From Azorinus chamasolen (lineage: Eukaryota; Mollusca; Bivalvia; Cardiida; Solecurtidae), in the NCBI GenBank assembly GCA_963576725.1, contig OY755237.1, positions 56,023,805 through 56,087,804 on the forward strand: 64,000 bases of DNA. Reading direction: 5' to 3'. The translations under genes were made by a program, and so were the position numbers. A model generated the notes under the pieces. It did no database searches, had not been told where the DNA came from, and saw only the letters and a list, made by a program, of their open reading frames with translations. Positions 22,267 through 32,596 of the stretch are shown here, in pieces. Numbering within the stretch: the stretch's first letter is position 1; every line of letters begins with the position of its first letter.

Positions 22267-22516
22267 TCTCAACCCATTACTCCATAATTAGCCTTTCTAC
22301 ACTTTTGCGAACTGCATAGACCCAGATCTGATGGCTCCTGTAGGAGCCGTCTGATCAGGGTCTGCTATGTTTTCATATGAAATATTATAGGTATGATTCT
22401 ACTGTTTCTGCATTTGTCAAAATTTCCTGTGTTCATGTGCCTTTATAGAAAAATAATCTAGTTAATATTCATGATGTCATTATTTCTTACACAAATATCC
22501 ATAGAGGAAAGGGTTA
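22267..22516 (+). repeat. Repeat A
   Basis: Hairpin ATGG/CCGT; ends AGGAAAGGGTTAA, shared with the next B. Confidence 0.9.
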
Positions 22517-22754
22517 ACCCTTTCCTCCATAGGCTATTTTTAGACCTGACCGCTTTGAATGAATCTACCGAAAAGGAGCATTAACTAGAGAAAAGGAAAT
22601 TTTTTAAATTGAATTTAAATATACCTAAATTGAAACCATTGTGATAAATAGAGCATTTGCTCCTATAGGAGCAAATGCTCTATTTATCACAATGGTTTCA
22701 TAAAGTGACTTTTACAGAGGCGTAGAAAGGCGTATTTGTGGAGGAAAGGGTTAA
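22513..22754 (+). repeat. Repeat B with perfect palindrome
   Basis: The 68-bp palindrome at 22632-22699 has no mismatch. Ends GGAGGAAAGGGTTAA. Confidence 0.95.
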
Positions 22755-22762
22755 GAATACTG

Positions 22763-22877
22763 TCTGGGTGTCAAACAGTTAAGATCATGTTGCAACACCC
22801 AGTTACTTGGCAGCTTATCTGGATCCTAACTGTTTGCAAAAGTTTTAATAAGTTTAGCACCAGCATGCAAAGAGTTA
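22763..22877. repeat. Repeat D, partial
   Basis: AAACAGTTAAGATC... GGATCCTAACTGTTTGC and CAGCATGCAAAGAGTTA. Confidence 0.75.
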
Positions 22878-22982
22878 GAATAGCAAGAATTGCAAAATGA
22901 TCTTATAACTGGTAACATTAATTTGAATTTGAATTCTTTTGATACCAAAACCTAATTTCTGAAATTATAAATTGAAATTGTT

Positions 22983-23192
22983 TTAAACCCTGTGAATGTG
23001 GAAAACAAGTGTACTGGCATTTTCAAACAGTGTTGACCCAGATCAGAGGGCTCCTAGAGATGCATTCTTATCAGAGCCTGCACTGTGTGTCATTCAGTAT
23101 CCCCTTGCAAATTATACCCTTTCCCACTGATTGGACTCATTCATTAAACATTGACGGACCATTCCACTTCAGCATTCAAAGGGTCATCTCTC
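22983..23192 (-). repeat. Repeat E
   Basis: CCCTGTGAATGTGGAAAAC, core AAACAGTGTTGACCCAGATC, GGACCATTCCACTTCAGC, CATTCAAAGGGT. Confidence 0.8.
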
Positions 23193-23384
23193 TTGTCAGA
23201 ATATTTGTTCAGACAGCTTTAGTGTTTATGCATATTCATTATTGTTAAAATTGATGTTTTTTCTCAAATTAATCCAATAATATAATTGTTTTAGTCTTGG
23301 AATTGCAATCTGAACTGAGCGAGCTTCATGGAATTAATTGACAGCACAGAAGAACCTGTGTAACGCGACTATTGCTTGATTAAA

Positions 23385-23555
23385 CATAGGAGTCATGAAC
23401 ACAGATGGTTGCTTAATGCAGGACAAAAGTAATGCAGAAAGCTCCTATAGGAGCTTTCTGCATTACTTTTGACCTGCATTAAACTGTCACCAGACTTAAA
23501 GGCCCAGAATTAGACTTCTTTTTAATGGTCACTTAAGGCAGATTCTACTGTTGCT
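23385..23555. repeat. Repeat G
   Basis: Stem around 23405-23490, apex GAAAGCTCCTATAGGAGCTTTC; right end CAGATTCTACTG. Confidence 0.85.
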
Positions 23556-23587
23556 AGTTTTTTCTTCAACAATATGTTGCTGCAATA

Positions 23588-23985
23588 TGAACCCTTAGGA
23601 CACTGAACTTTCATATTGGAATGGTCTATCATCATTTAAGGGTAGAGTCCACTTGGCATGAATGGGTATACTCTTATCCTTTCAACACAAATTTTCAGAG
23701 TAGAATAACCTATCAGTATTTTACTATAGAATCCATTCAGTATGATAGGTTTTAACTTGCTGTAAGATTTTTAATGATAAACAGTGCAGACCCTGATCAG
23801 AGGGCTCCTTTAGGATCTGGGTCTACACTGTTTGCAAATGACAATGCATGTGTGTCCCACATTCGAAGGGTTTATAAAAAACAATGCAGGCCCTGTTCTG
23901 ACTGGGCTCCTGTAGGAGCCCGCTGGTCTTGATCTTAACCATTTACAATGTCAGTACATTAGTTTCCTGCATTCAAAGGATGAAT
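23588..23985 (+). repeat. Repeat E, composite with two cores
   Basis: Cores at 23780-23835 and 23878-23945. The second (GGGCTCCTGTAGGAGCCCGC) follows a worn copy of the E right end. Confidence 0.75.
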
Positions 23986-24289
23986 TATTTGTCGGCAAAG
24001 AACTGAGAGAATCATTTATATCATGCAAATTTTTGTGCATTTCCATGTAACATTTCCCTCATGTAGCCAAAACCAGACACATGTGTTTAACTTTATTGTA
24101 AATCTCTCTAATCCAGTCGTATTTGGTAGCATTTTAAAAAAAACATGAATGTTGAATAACAAAAGAGTGACTTGATGTCTTAGTATTAGGATCCAAATGA
24201 TTGACACTCTGAGTTTGTTTTCTAAACAAAATAGCAAAAGAGATTACACAGAGATTTGTTACAAACAATAATTTTAGCAAAAAACACCC
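23986..24289. other. No gene or clear repeat recognised
   Basis: Intron 2 sequence; nothing I can name. Confidence 0.45.
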
Positions 24290-24580
24290 TGTCTTTTGCA
24301 AACTGTGTAGACCAAGATCAGAGGACTCTAAGAGGAGCCCTCTGATCAGGGTCTGTACTGTTTGTCATTCAAAACCCTCTAGAAATTAAATGCCTTTATA
24401 CTGAATGAACTCTGTTGTTACCCTTTATTGCAGGGTCTGCACTGTTCTTATGAAATAATATACATTGTAGATATGATTCTATAGTTTCTACTATTGCCGA
24501 AATTCCTGTGTTCATGTGCATTATAAAAAATTATCTAATAAATATTAATGTAGTCATTATTTCTCATTAATATCTGAATA
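24290..24580. repeat. Repeat E core followed by an A right half
   Basis: E(-) GATCAGAGGACTC...GAGCCCTCTGATC to 24415, then A from TTACCCTTTATTGC, missing its left hairpin arm. Confidence 0.7.
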
Positions 24581-24638
24581 GGATTGAAACTGACAGATAG
24601 TGAATTTGGAAAGGAATGAAGAAAACATTTTCAGAATA

Positions 24639-24882
24639 ACCATTTCCTTCATATAATTTCCTTTACATGCATTTGCAAACAGAGTAGACCCAGATCAGAT
24701 GGCTCCTATAGGAACAGTCTGATCAAGGTCTGCTCTGTTTGTGTTTGACATGATATAGATATTATTCCACAGTTTTTGTCAGCAAAACATGCCCATGAAA
24801 ATTTTACATTATAAAAATTAAACTGTTAAACATTCATGATGTCATTTTTTCTTATATGAATATTGAACAGGGAAAGGGTTAA
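24639..24882 (+). repeat. Repeat A
   Basis: Full length; ends ACAGGGAAAGGGTTAA. Confidence 0.9.
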
Positions 24883-24946
24883 AGAAGAGTAAATGCTTGT
24901 AGATATTGAAGAATGTAGTTACAATAGATTTGTGTTAAGCCTTCAC

Positions 24947-25142
24947 AGATCTACGTACTCCAAGGTGCGTATTCAAACACTAAAACCATCATTCCTCCAC
25001 CGAACCCTATGTTGTTACCACTCTTTAGAATCGTCTTGAAGAGATTATTCTAAAGAGTGGTAACAACATAGGGTTTGGTGGAGAAATAAATAAGTTATAT
25101 TTGAAAATATTTTAATTTACGCATCTTATCTGGAGCGCTGCC
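24947..25142. repeat. Repeat H abutting exon 3
   Basis: Nearly perfect stem (CCACCGAACCCTATGTTG ... AACATAGGGTTTGGTGG). Ends ACGCATCTTATCTGGA, 20 bases before exon 3. Confidence 0.92.
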
Positions 25143-25162
25143 TTCATACTGCTCTATTTCAG

Positions 25163-25587
25163 TTATTTATACTACACACTGATGGAGAGCAAGAAGGGTT
25201 TGTACCGTTTGGATCTGGAAGTTGCAAACATCCCAATGGAACCAGTCCCAAAGCTTCTAATAAATGCTGACCTCAGCACTTTTATCATCGACCATGAAAA
25301 CCTGCAACTCTACTTCCCAAACAATACGCTTAATACCATCATGTCGGCTTACCTTGATGGGACAGGTGTAACAAACATGAGACAAGGAACAGTAGCCCGT
25401 CCTCATTTCACGAACATTGAAAGTATAGTTATTTATGATGAGCGATTTTTCTGGACCAATGGTACAAGAGTGTTCAGTGAAGATTACGATGTTGGCAATA
25501 GGACATACTATCATAATTCTCTACTGCTGTTTGAACGCCACTTTCGAGACATTAACATGTACTACCCACGTGCTCAGCCCATACCAG
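25163..25587 (+). CDS. ROS1: ROS1-like, exon 3 (end of first propeller)
   Basis: Largest exon in the window (425 bases, about 142 residues). The acceptor is CTATTTCAG and the donor CAG|GTAATT, leaving phase 1. It starts YLYYTLMESKKGLYRLDL and continues through several propeller strands (FIIDHENLQLYF, YLDGTGVTN, IVIYDERFFWTNGTRVF) to the AQPIP linker before the first FN3 seen here. N-glycosylation sequons NNT, NGT and NRT are visible. A copy of repeat H ends only about 20 bases before the exon, and a copy of A starts about 24 bases after its donor. Confidence 0.95.
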
Positions 25588-25610
25588 GTAATTCTGCAGA
25601 AAATTATTTC

Positions 25611-25855
25611 TTAACCGTTTACTCCATGAATAATCATGTAAGAATTAATCACAATATGACTGTCAGTTAGCTGAAATTTTATAATGCCATATGAACATGC
25701 CATGGAATTATTAGCCATGACAGAAAACTGTAGTATCAGATCTATACTAGAAGCAGAGCAGACCCTGATCAGACAGCTCCTACAGGAGCAGTCTGATCTT
25801 GGTCCACTCTGTTTGCAAAGGCTTTAAAAGGTGTATCTATGGAGTAAAGAGTTAA
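25611..25855 (-). repeat. Repeat A just after exon 3 donor
   Basis: TTAACCGTTTACTCCATGAA to GGAGTAAAGAGTTAA. Confidence 0.9.
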
Positions 25856-26020
25856 CTCAAATGTGCAACAGCACTGTTAATATTCAGGAACCTTCAGGAA
25901 CAGTTTATAAAGCAACAGTGAGTCATGTTCAGAAGAATCCACTATTGATTGTGATCAAGATAACATTTTGTGCCTATGTTCAGTTTTTAGATGCTTGTCG
26001 TTAATTGGTTAGAATCTGCA

Positions 26021-26265
26021 TTAAACCTTTGGAAACCTCATACAAACACTTTTTCACTCATGTGCAAACAGCAGACCCATATTAGATGGCTCCTATAGGA
26101 ACCGTCTGATCAGGGTCTACTCTGTTTGCTCATGAAATGATATAGATTTGATTCTACAATGTTGGTCAAAACAAAAACTTCACTTGAAAATTGTACATGA
26201 TAAAAGCTAATAAATATTCACGATGCCATTGTTTCTTACATGAATATTCAACAGGGAAAGGGTTA
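26021..26265 (+). repeat. Repeat A
   Basis: TTAAACCTTTGG to ACAGGGAAAGGGTTAA; hairpin ATGG/CCGT. Confidence 0.88.
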
Positions 26266-26282
26266 ATGTGATGCAATTCATG

Positions 26283-26530
26283 TTAACTCTTCTCTTGCTG
26301 AATTTTAAAATACATTTCTCCTTCTTTACCCCCCTGTTGTATAATTACATATATCTTCACTGTGTACAAGTATTTCGCTGTGCAATCACTGCTGTGGAGT
26401 GCACTGGTTGCACAATGAACTTGTAAATAGTGAAGACCCTGATGAGACAGCTCCTGCAGGAGCTGTCTCATCTGGGTCTTCACTATTTTCAGGTAGTTAT
26501 ATTGACGTGAATAGCAAAGCGAAGGGTTAA
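26283..26530 (-). repeat. Repeat C
   Basis: TTAACTCTTCTCTTGCTGAA to AAGCGAAGGGTTAA; perfect GAGACAGCTCCTGCAGGAGC hairpin. Confidence 0.93.
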
Positions 26531-26779
26531 CATTAATTTATTCATTTCTCTTTTAGACTTTGAAACAGGTATTCTTCCTTTTCTGTTCAAAGACACAATT
26601 AAAGTGTCAACTAGTAATTCAACAGAGCAAAGACTTCCAATATTCCTCTCTGATAAATGAATAATTCCTTATCCATTTCAAAGGCAGAGCAATTTGATGA
26701 GATTTTATTGGACACAGTGATTCCTGTTATAGATATGAATACACTCATTCATAGAGTTCCAATACATCATGCCTAAAAT
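26531..26779. other. No gene or clear repeat recognised
   Basis: Intron 3 sequence with nothing I can name. Confidence 0.45.
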
Positions 26780-26970
26780 TGTCTGTCCAAATACTGTAAA
26801 CTAGCAAATAGTGCAGACCCAGATCAAATGGCATCAGGAGCAGTTTGATCTGGATCTGCACTATTCACCTAAGTTTGTCTGTCCAAATATTTAGAATGGT
26901 TAGGGAGATAGTGTAGATCTAGATCACATGACTCCTGGAGGTCATCATGGATTCTGCCATTGCAAGCTAA
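26780..26970 (+). repeat. Repeat F, one full and one partial
   Basis: Core 26802-26870 (CAAATAGTGCAGACCCAGAT ... ATCTGGATCTGCACTATT); a second worn core follows at 26905. Confidence 0.8.
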
Positions 26971-27185
26971 TAGTTAAGAAGTGATCTCCTGTTCAATTCT
27001 CAATTAAATGAACGATTCAGAACTTCAGGCAAATTTCTGGAGAATGACATTTATGATAAAGTGTTATGGTTTTGCCTGTCGTAATAGAAATAACTAACAT
27101 TTTGTACTTTAAGAAATTGTAATCTGTAAAATTTGTTGTCTGCTACAAATTCTTAGTGGATTTATTTCATCGTTTGTCAAAAATA

Positions 27186-27345
27186 TCAACTCTTTTGCTG
27201 CCAAGGTCTCATCAGTCTGTGATCACCCATGCAGACAGCATGGATCCTGCCAAGGTCTCATCAGTCTGTGATCACCCATGCAGACAGCATGGATCCAGAT
27301 AAGATGCTGCGTACCTCGGTGTTTCATCAGGATCCAAACTGTTTG
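27186..27345 (-). repeat. Repeat D with a 46-bp tandem duplication
   Basis: The block CCAAGGTCTCATCAGTCTGT to AGCATGGATCC occurs twice in a row (27201 and 27249), then a D stem (GATGCTGCG ... CATCAGGATCC). Confidence 0.75.
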
Positions 27346-27354
27346 TTATGGTCC

Positions 27355-27909
27355 TGTCACACTCTAGTATATGAGAGGAACGTATGAACAGGGTGCTGTA
27401 TATCTGGCAACGCATGAGAAACGTATACGAGCGTATGCCAACTTATGACACAATCAGTGTAGCATATATCAGCATATATGTAGCGTATGTGAGCATATGA
27501 GTAATGCATGAGTAGCGTATTAATAGCATACCACTTGCCTGGAAAACCTTAAATACGTTAGTCATTCATCAGACATACGTTAGAATAATGTTACTGGTAC
27601 GCCGCCTTCATGCCAGCGTATGTGAAGCGTATTTGACCTAGAAGTAACTATACTCTAGCTTATTCAACATTTGCCTTGTATATGATGAGCATATAAATAA
27701 CGTATAATTCATACGCTCGTATACGCTGAAGTTTTTGAACATGTTCAAAAATTATTTTCTGCATCTACATATGAAAACATACACCAACTTACAGCTGCAT
27801 ACTTGAAATGTATACAACGTATGCCTAACCTACCTTTAGCGTATATCTGCATATGCGAGCATTTGAGCATTTTTTCTCACATACGTTTGTGTCATACACT
27901 CTAGTGTGA
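27355..27909. mobile_element. 555-bp element with inverted ends, rich in CATATG
   Basis: Starts GTCACACTCTAGTATATGAG and ends with the near-inverse (CATACACTCTAGTGTGAC). TCCT flanks both sides. The interior is crowded with GCGTATG/CATACGC and CATATG motifs in both directions. No open frame; likely a non-autonomous DNA transposon. Confidence 0.7.
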
Positions 27910-28113
27910 CTCCTCCTTTACCCCGACTCTTATTGTTTAATAAAAATGAAGAAAAATAAAAGATTGAGATTTAAGCAGATAATAATAGTTGCAGAAGACA
28001 ACATTTGCTATGAAAGAATTCATCAGAGACTCAAATAGTGGGTATAGATCATCACGAATTTACAGTTAGCATGCAAAGATGCTGAAATAATTATCATTTA
28101 TTCCAAAGTTTGT

Positions 28114-28306
28114 TTTAACTCTTTGCATGCTAAGTAATTTTTCCTCTGCAACACTAGTCGTCTGCTTCAAATCTTAAAATAAGCTTTCTCTAATTTCTTT
28201 GCAAAAATAAGATCAAGATGACAAACAGTTTGGATCCTGATGAGATGCCCCATTATGCGGCGTCTCATCTGGATCCAAACTGTTTGCATAGGTAATCACA
28301 GTTTCG
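28114..28306 (-). repeat. Repeat D, right end replaced
   Basis: TTAACTCTTTGCATGCTAAG, stem GATGAGATGC ... GCGTCTCATC, then stops at CACAGTTTCGCC where A2 sequence begins. Confidence 0.88.
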
Positions 28307-28471
28307 CCTGTCTGATCAGGGTCTGCTCTGTTTGTTAATGGAATTTGATAGATCTGTTTTTTTAGTTTTGAAAATGGCTACAATGTTCCACCTTTCATTA
28401 TAACTATTTTGTTACTGAATATTCAGTAGGTATTGAATTTTTTGATAAATATAAAACAGGGAACGGGTTAA
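28307..28471 (+). repeat. Repeat A2, right half only
   Basis: Begins inside the right hairpin arm (TGTCTGATCAGGGTCTGC); ends GGGAACGGGTTAA. Confidence 0.88.
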
Positions 28472-28777
28472 AATATGCATATTTTCTCGGTCTCTGGTGC
28501 TATGCCAGTGATGTCTTTTAAATATCTCCTTTGCTGGTACTATCCAATATTCCATTCCATTGAGTTCTTTGAAATTTGACCAATAAAATAACAACAGAGA
28601 AGTAGTCATAGTTTTAAATTCATATTTTCTATATAAAGCCAAGTTCCTGTCATATTTTATAGACCTATTATTTTTTAAGAATGCTTGCAGCATGTTATAG
28701 AATAACTATTTAGGCATTCCCTTTGACAGTGGAATTAATCCATACACACTAAAAGGCACAATCCTCCATGAAACTGT
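28472..28777. other. No gene or clear repeat recognised
   Basis: Intron 3 sequence; open frames here have no domain. Confidence 0.45.
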
Positions 28778-29044
28778 TTAACCCTTTCCCTCATATAAAC
28801 GTGTTTTCACACATTTGCAAACATAGTAGACCCAGATCAGACGGCTCCTATAGGAGCCGTCTGATCAGGGTCTGCTCTGTTTGCTAATGGAACTTGATAG
28901 ATCTGTTACTACATTTTGTGTGTATACTATACTTTCTAAACTGGTTACAATGTTCCACCTTCCATATTTCATTTAACTAATTTATCCATGAATATTCAGT
29001 AGGTATTGAAATTTGGAATAAATATAGAACAAGGAAATGGTTAA
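28778..29044 (+). repeat. Repeat A2, first of a four-element chain
   Basis: Perfect inner stem GATCAGACGGCTCCTATAGG / CCGTCTGATC; ends GGAAATGGTTAA. Confidence 0.92.
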
Positions 29045-29275
29045 ATCATTACTCCATGGATGTGCCTTTTAACTCCTTTGCAAACAGAGTAGACCCAGGC
29101 CAGACAGCTTCTGTATGAGCCATCTGATCAGGATCTGCTCTGTTTGCAATAAATGATATAGATCTGATTTTAGGTTTGTGCCATGACCAATATTCCTGTG
29201 TCATTATAAAAACTCAGCTAATTAATATTCATGATGCCATTAATTATACATGAATATCATGGAGTAAATGGTTAA
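29041..29275 (+). repeat. Repeat A, second in chain
   Basis: Shares TTAA with both neighbours; ends GGAGTAAATGGTTAA. Confidence 0.9.
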
Positions 29276-29519
29276 CCCTTTACTCCATACATACACCTTT
29301 TTATACCTCTGCAAATAGAGTAGACCCAGTTCAGATGACTCTTGTAGGGGCCATCTGATCGGGGTCTGCTCCGTTTTCTTATGATATAATATGGATATGA
29401 GTCTACAATTTCTGCCAAACCAAAAATTCTTGTGTCTATGTGCTATTATGGCAATTTATCTAATTAATATTCATGACGTCATTAATTGTTACATGAATAT
29501 TCATGGAGTAAAAGGTTAA
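29272..29519 (+). repeat. Repeat A, third in chain
   Basis: TTAACCCTTTACTCCATAC to GGAGTAAAAGGTTAA. Confidence 0.92.
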
Positions 29520-29734
29520 CCTATTCCCTCATTTTGACGCCTCTGTAAAAGTCATTTTATGAAACCATTGTGATAAATAGAGCATTTGCTCCTATGGAGC
29601 AAATGCTCTATTTATCACAATGGTTTCAAAACTACACAATTCTACATTTTCCCTTTTTGCTAGTAAATGCTCCTTTTCTGTAAATTTATCCAAAGAGGTT
29701 GGATCTAAAAGTAGTTTATGAGGTAATGGGTTAA
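29516..29734 (-). repeat. Repeat B, fourth in chain
   Basis: TTAACCTATTCCCTC to GAGGTAATGGGTTAA; apex GCTCCTATGGAGC. Confidence 0.92.
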
Positions 29735-29840
29735 AGAAACCTGAAAAAGTAGTCTGTAAAATACCAATCTAGTATTTCTCAGTCCAACCCTATCTCATTT
29801 TATTGTATCAAGATATCATTTGTAGAAGAAAAATAAAAAA

Positions 29841-30035
29841 TATTCTAGTTAGATTTTCAAAACATGGTTCTGATCTACACTTCTGTCCATATTCTAGTTA
29901 GATTTTCAAAACATGGTTCTGATCTACACTTCTGTCCATATTCTAGTTAGATTTTCTAAACATGGTTCTGATCTACACTTCTGTCCATATTCTAGTTAGA
30001 TTTTCTAAACATGATTCTGATCTACACTTCTGTCC
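29841..30035. repeat. 49-bp tandem repeat, four copies
   Basis: Unit starts TATTCTAGTTAGATTTTC and ends CTACACTTCTGTCCA; starts at 29841, 29890, 29939 and 29988, nearly identical. Confidence 0.95.
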
Positions 30036-30126
30036 TAACTCCTTCTTAAATTTGATTAATTGTGAATATTATGATTTTCTCCTGTATAATTTAAACTTTG
30101 ATGCACATAAATAGCATGGAATGAGT

Positions 30127-30335
30127 TAACCCTTTACTCCATAAATACACCTTTCTAGACCTTAGCAAACACAGTAGACGCAGATATGATGGTTCTTGTG
30201 AGATCAGTGTCTTCTCTGTTTGCTTATGAAATAATATAGATATGATTCTACAGTTTCTGCCATGACCAAAACTTTCTGTGTCCATGTGCCATTATAACAA
30301 TTAATCTAATTAATATTCATGATGTCATTTCTGAG
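30127..30335 (+). repeat. Repeat A, right end lost before exon 4
   Basis: TTAACCCTTTACTCCATAAA; the element stops after TATTCATGATGTCATTT, 35 bases before exon 4. Confidence 0.85.
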
Positions 30336-30370
30336 CAACTGTTGATCTTGTTTTGTATTCTCTAATTCAG

Positions 30371-30463
30371 CCCCAGTCAATCCACCAAGTAACGTCCAAG
30401 TTCTCTTTACTGTGTTCAAGGCAGTCATAGAGTGGCGGACACCACAAAGATTGACATTCCAGG
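30371..30463 (+). CDS. ROS1: ROS1-like, exon 4 (FN3, first half)
   Basis: Short exon between TCTAATTCAG and AGG|GTAAGT, phase 1 to phase 1. It encodes APVNPPSNVQVLFTVFKAVI then EWRTPQ, i.e. strands A and B of a fibronectin type III domain with the core tryptophan. The phase-1 start at a domain border is typical of shuffled FN3 modules. It equals the ROS1 FN3 that separates propellers 1 and 2. Confidence 0.92.
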
Positions 30464-30527
30464 GTAAGTCACCAAACTCAAGGGCAGCTGAAAAATTCAT
30501 ATTCCTGTCTGAAAGAGGGGAGACAGC

Positions 30528-30765
30528 ATAAACCTTTCAATACTTTGTCTTACAATTTTAATATTTCAGTCTATTGAATGCTCAGTATTAGTATTCAAAG
30601 CAGAATGAGCCATCAGTGTTTAAATATTCAGTCTATTCAGTATGGAAAGCTTTAATTTGCAAGAAGCGTGGACCTGATCAGAGGGCTTCTCTAGGAGCCA
30701 TCGGATTCGTGTCTATGCTCTTTGTAAATGCCAATAAACTTGTTTCTTGCCTTCATAGGATTAAG
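30528..30765 (+). repeat. Repeat E, composite
   Basis: Two E left ends in series, then the core GACCTGATCAGAGGGCTTC. Confidence 0.7.
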
Positions 30766-30776
30766 CTGAATTTTCA

Positions 30777-31014
30777 CCATTTACTCCATAATTGTACCTT
30801 TCTACACCTTTGCAAACAGAGTAGACCCTGATCAGACAGCTCTTAGAGGAGCTGTCTGATCAGGGTCTACTCTGTTTGCTTATGAAATGATAGAGATACA
30901 ATTCTTCAGTTTCTGCTATGGTGAAAAATTCTTGTTGCATTATAAAAATTATTCTAATTATTATTAATGATGTCATTATTTCTTATATTAATATTCTGGA
31001 GTAATGGTTTTAAT
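30777..31014 (+). repeat. Repeat A
   Basis: Hairpin ACAG/CTGT with outer arms AGAGTAGACCCTGATC and GATCAGGGTCTACTCT fully paired. Confidence 0.88.
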
Positions 31015-31106
31015 AGTTTGGATCCTTATGAGGCACTGAGTTACATGTACTTGTTATTTTATCTGTTATACATTAAAAACTGCTGTTTAAAGAATTTATT
31101 TTGTTT

Positions 31107-31322
31107 CAACCCTTGACGCCTTTTGACACTTCTGTAAAAGTCACTTATTGAATACATTGTAATAAATAGAGCAAAGTTTGCTTCAAAGGAGCATTGCTCT
31201 ATTCGACACTATGGTTTCAAAACTACACAATCATAAAACTTGATTTTTCTCTAGTAAATCCATTTTGGTAGATTTATTCAAAGAGGTTGAATCTAAAAAT
31301 TGAGTATGAGGTAATGGGTTAA
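31107..31322 (-). repeat. Repeat B, worn
   Basis: AACCCTTGACGCC to GAGGTAATGGGTTAA; palindrome with several mismatches. Confidence 0.85.
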
Positions 31323-31340
31323 CAACTTAACAGTATAACA

Positions 31341-31455
31341 TTTCTCAAGGGAAGAAGTTTTAATATATTATGTTTCTCAAGGGAAGAAGTTTTAATATAT
31401 TATGTTTCTCAAGGGAAGAAGTTTTAATATATTATGTTTCTCAAGGGAAGGACAG
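31341..31455. repeat. 32-bp tandem repeat, 3.5 copies
   Basis: Unit TTTCTCAAGGGAAGAAGTTT plus TAATATATTATG; starts 31341, 31373, 31405, 31437. Each unit looks like a splice acceptor. Confidence 0.95.
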
Positions 31456-31574
31456 TGTTCAATGATGGAAGTTGTAATCCTAGTTCCATTTCTCATGGGA
31501 TGAAGTTATATAAGAATAAAACATTGCTCAGCAACAAACATTTTATCCTAAGTATTCAGACAGACAAACATAGG

Positions 31575-31690
31575 CAAATAATTAATGAATGAAAGACTTT
31601 ATTAAAAGAGGGTTACCCGGTTAGTCAACAGACTAATATACCACAGGGCCCTCTAACAGAAGCATTTCATACAAAATATTTAGCAAACAG
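31575..31690 (-). mobile_element. Possible LINE/SINE 3' tail
   Basis: On the minus strand it reads CCCTGTGGTATATTAGTCTG ... AATAAAGTCTTTCATTCATT, like the tail of a CR1/L2-type retroelement. Short and uncertain. Confidence 0.35.
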
Positions 31691-31734
31691 AAATATAAAA
31701 ATATCTGTAATTTAAAAGACAGGACAGAGTAGCC

Positions 31735-31928
31735 ATATAAAGTACATTTTAATCGATGCAGACCTAGATCAAACTGCTTCTTCAGGAGCAGTTTGGCCAG
31801 GGTCTTCACTATTTGCTACTATTGTAGTCTAATTTAAAGTTATCACAATGGTGCCAAATTGCATAACTCAGTCTTACAAACCCATGGAGAAGATTCAGCG
31901 TCAGAATACTTAGTGTCGTTACAATACA
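31735..31928 (+). repeat. Repeat F and its 3' flank
   Basis: Core GACCTAGATCAAACTGCTTC ... GCAGTTTGGCCAGGGTC, then the F tail (GGTGCCAAATTGCATAACTC). Confidence 0.7.
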
Positions 31929-32053
31929 TTTCTCAGGGTAAGAAGTTATAACAATAAAACATTTCTCAGGGAAAGAGGTTTTAACAAAATTGGTTTTCAT
32001 AGGGGAAGAGATTTTAACAATATTTCATTTCATAGGGGAAGGTGCCTATAACA
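31929..32053 (+). repeat. 33-bp repeats that copy the exon 5 acceptor
   Basis: Units at 31929, 31962, 31994/5 and 32028, each pyrimidine tract + AG + GGxAAG + ...AACA. The last unit is the real acceptor and first 18 bases of exon 5. Confidence 0.85.
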
Positions 32054-32245
32054 GATGGAACTATGAGGTGATGATACTGGAAGATGACGGATCTGACAAT
32101 GCCTTGAAGCAGATAACCTCAGGCATGCAGCTAGTCATATCAAACTTGGTACCCAACACTCACTACCAAGTCAAGGTCAGGGCTTTCTCTACCTCTGGAA
32201 CTGGACCATGGTCAGATGTGTTTTATGGCAAGACACTCAGTGAAG
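32036..32245 (+). CDS. ROS1: ROS1-like, exon 5 (FN3, second half)
   Basis: Acceptor TTTCATAG, donor GAAG|GTGAGA, phase 1 to phase 1. It reads GEGAYNRWNYEVMILEDD, then LVPNTHYQVKVRAFS with the FN3 'L-x-P-x-T-x-Y' signature, and GTGPWSDVFYGKT. The upstream intron holds an array of near-copies of this acceptor. Using the next AG upstream (exon start 32003) would add 11 residues in frame, EEILTIFHFIG, so alternative acceptors are possible. Confidence 0.94.
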
Positions 32246-32310
32246 GTGAGATAAACTCTAGGTTAGGTAACAGTAGCATGTTCATTTCAGTTTTTTAAAA
32301 AAGTGAAAAC

Positions 32311-32553
32311 ATTTACCTCACAGGAAAGACAGCTTTCAGCACCTTTGCAAACAGAGTAGGCCCAGATCAGATGAATTCTTCAGGAGCTGTCTGATCAAGG
32401 TCTGCTGTTTGCTTAACAAATGGCATGGTTTCTGCCATAGTGAAAAAAAATTGTTATTCCTATATAAACCATTATAAATTTTTTTTATCTAATTATAAGA
32501 CTCATAATTATAGTAATTATTTATTACATGAATATTCATGAAGCAAAGGATTA
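32311..32553 (+). repeat. Repeat A, left end worn
   Basis: Core AACAGAGTAGGCCCAGATC; ends GAAGCAAAGGATTA. Confidence 0.75.
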
Positions 32554-32596
32554 CTCATATCTTATTGCTGTTTTCTTTTGTTGTTGTAGATTGATA

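Noticed and set aside
25182..25670. The 162-codon frame as a complete protein starting at its methionine
   Set aside because: It is an internal exon: the frame continues upstream to the acceptor at 25163 and the 3' part after 25587 is intron and repeat.
27400..27900. Simple CATATG microsatellite
   Set aside because: Inverted ends and a flanking TCCT suggest a bounded element rather than slippage.
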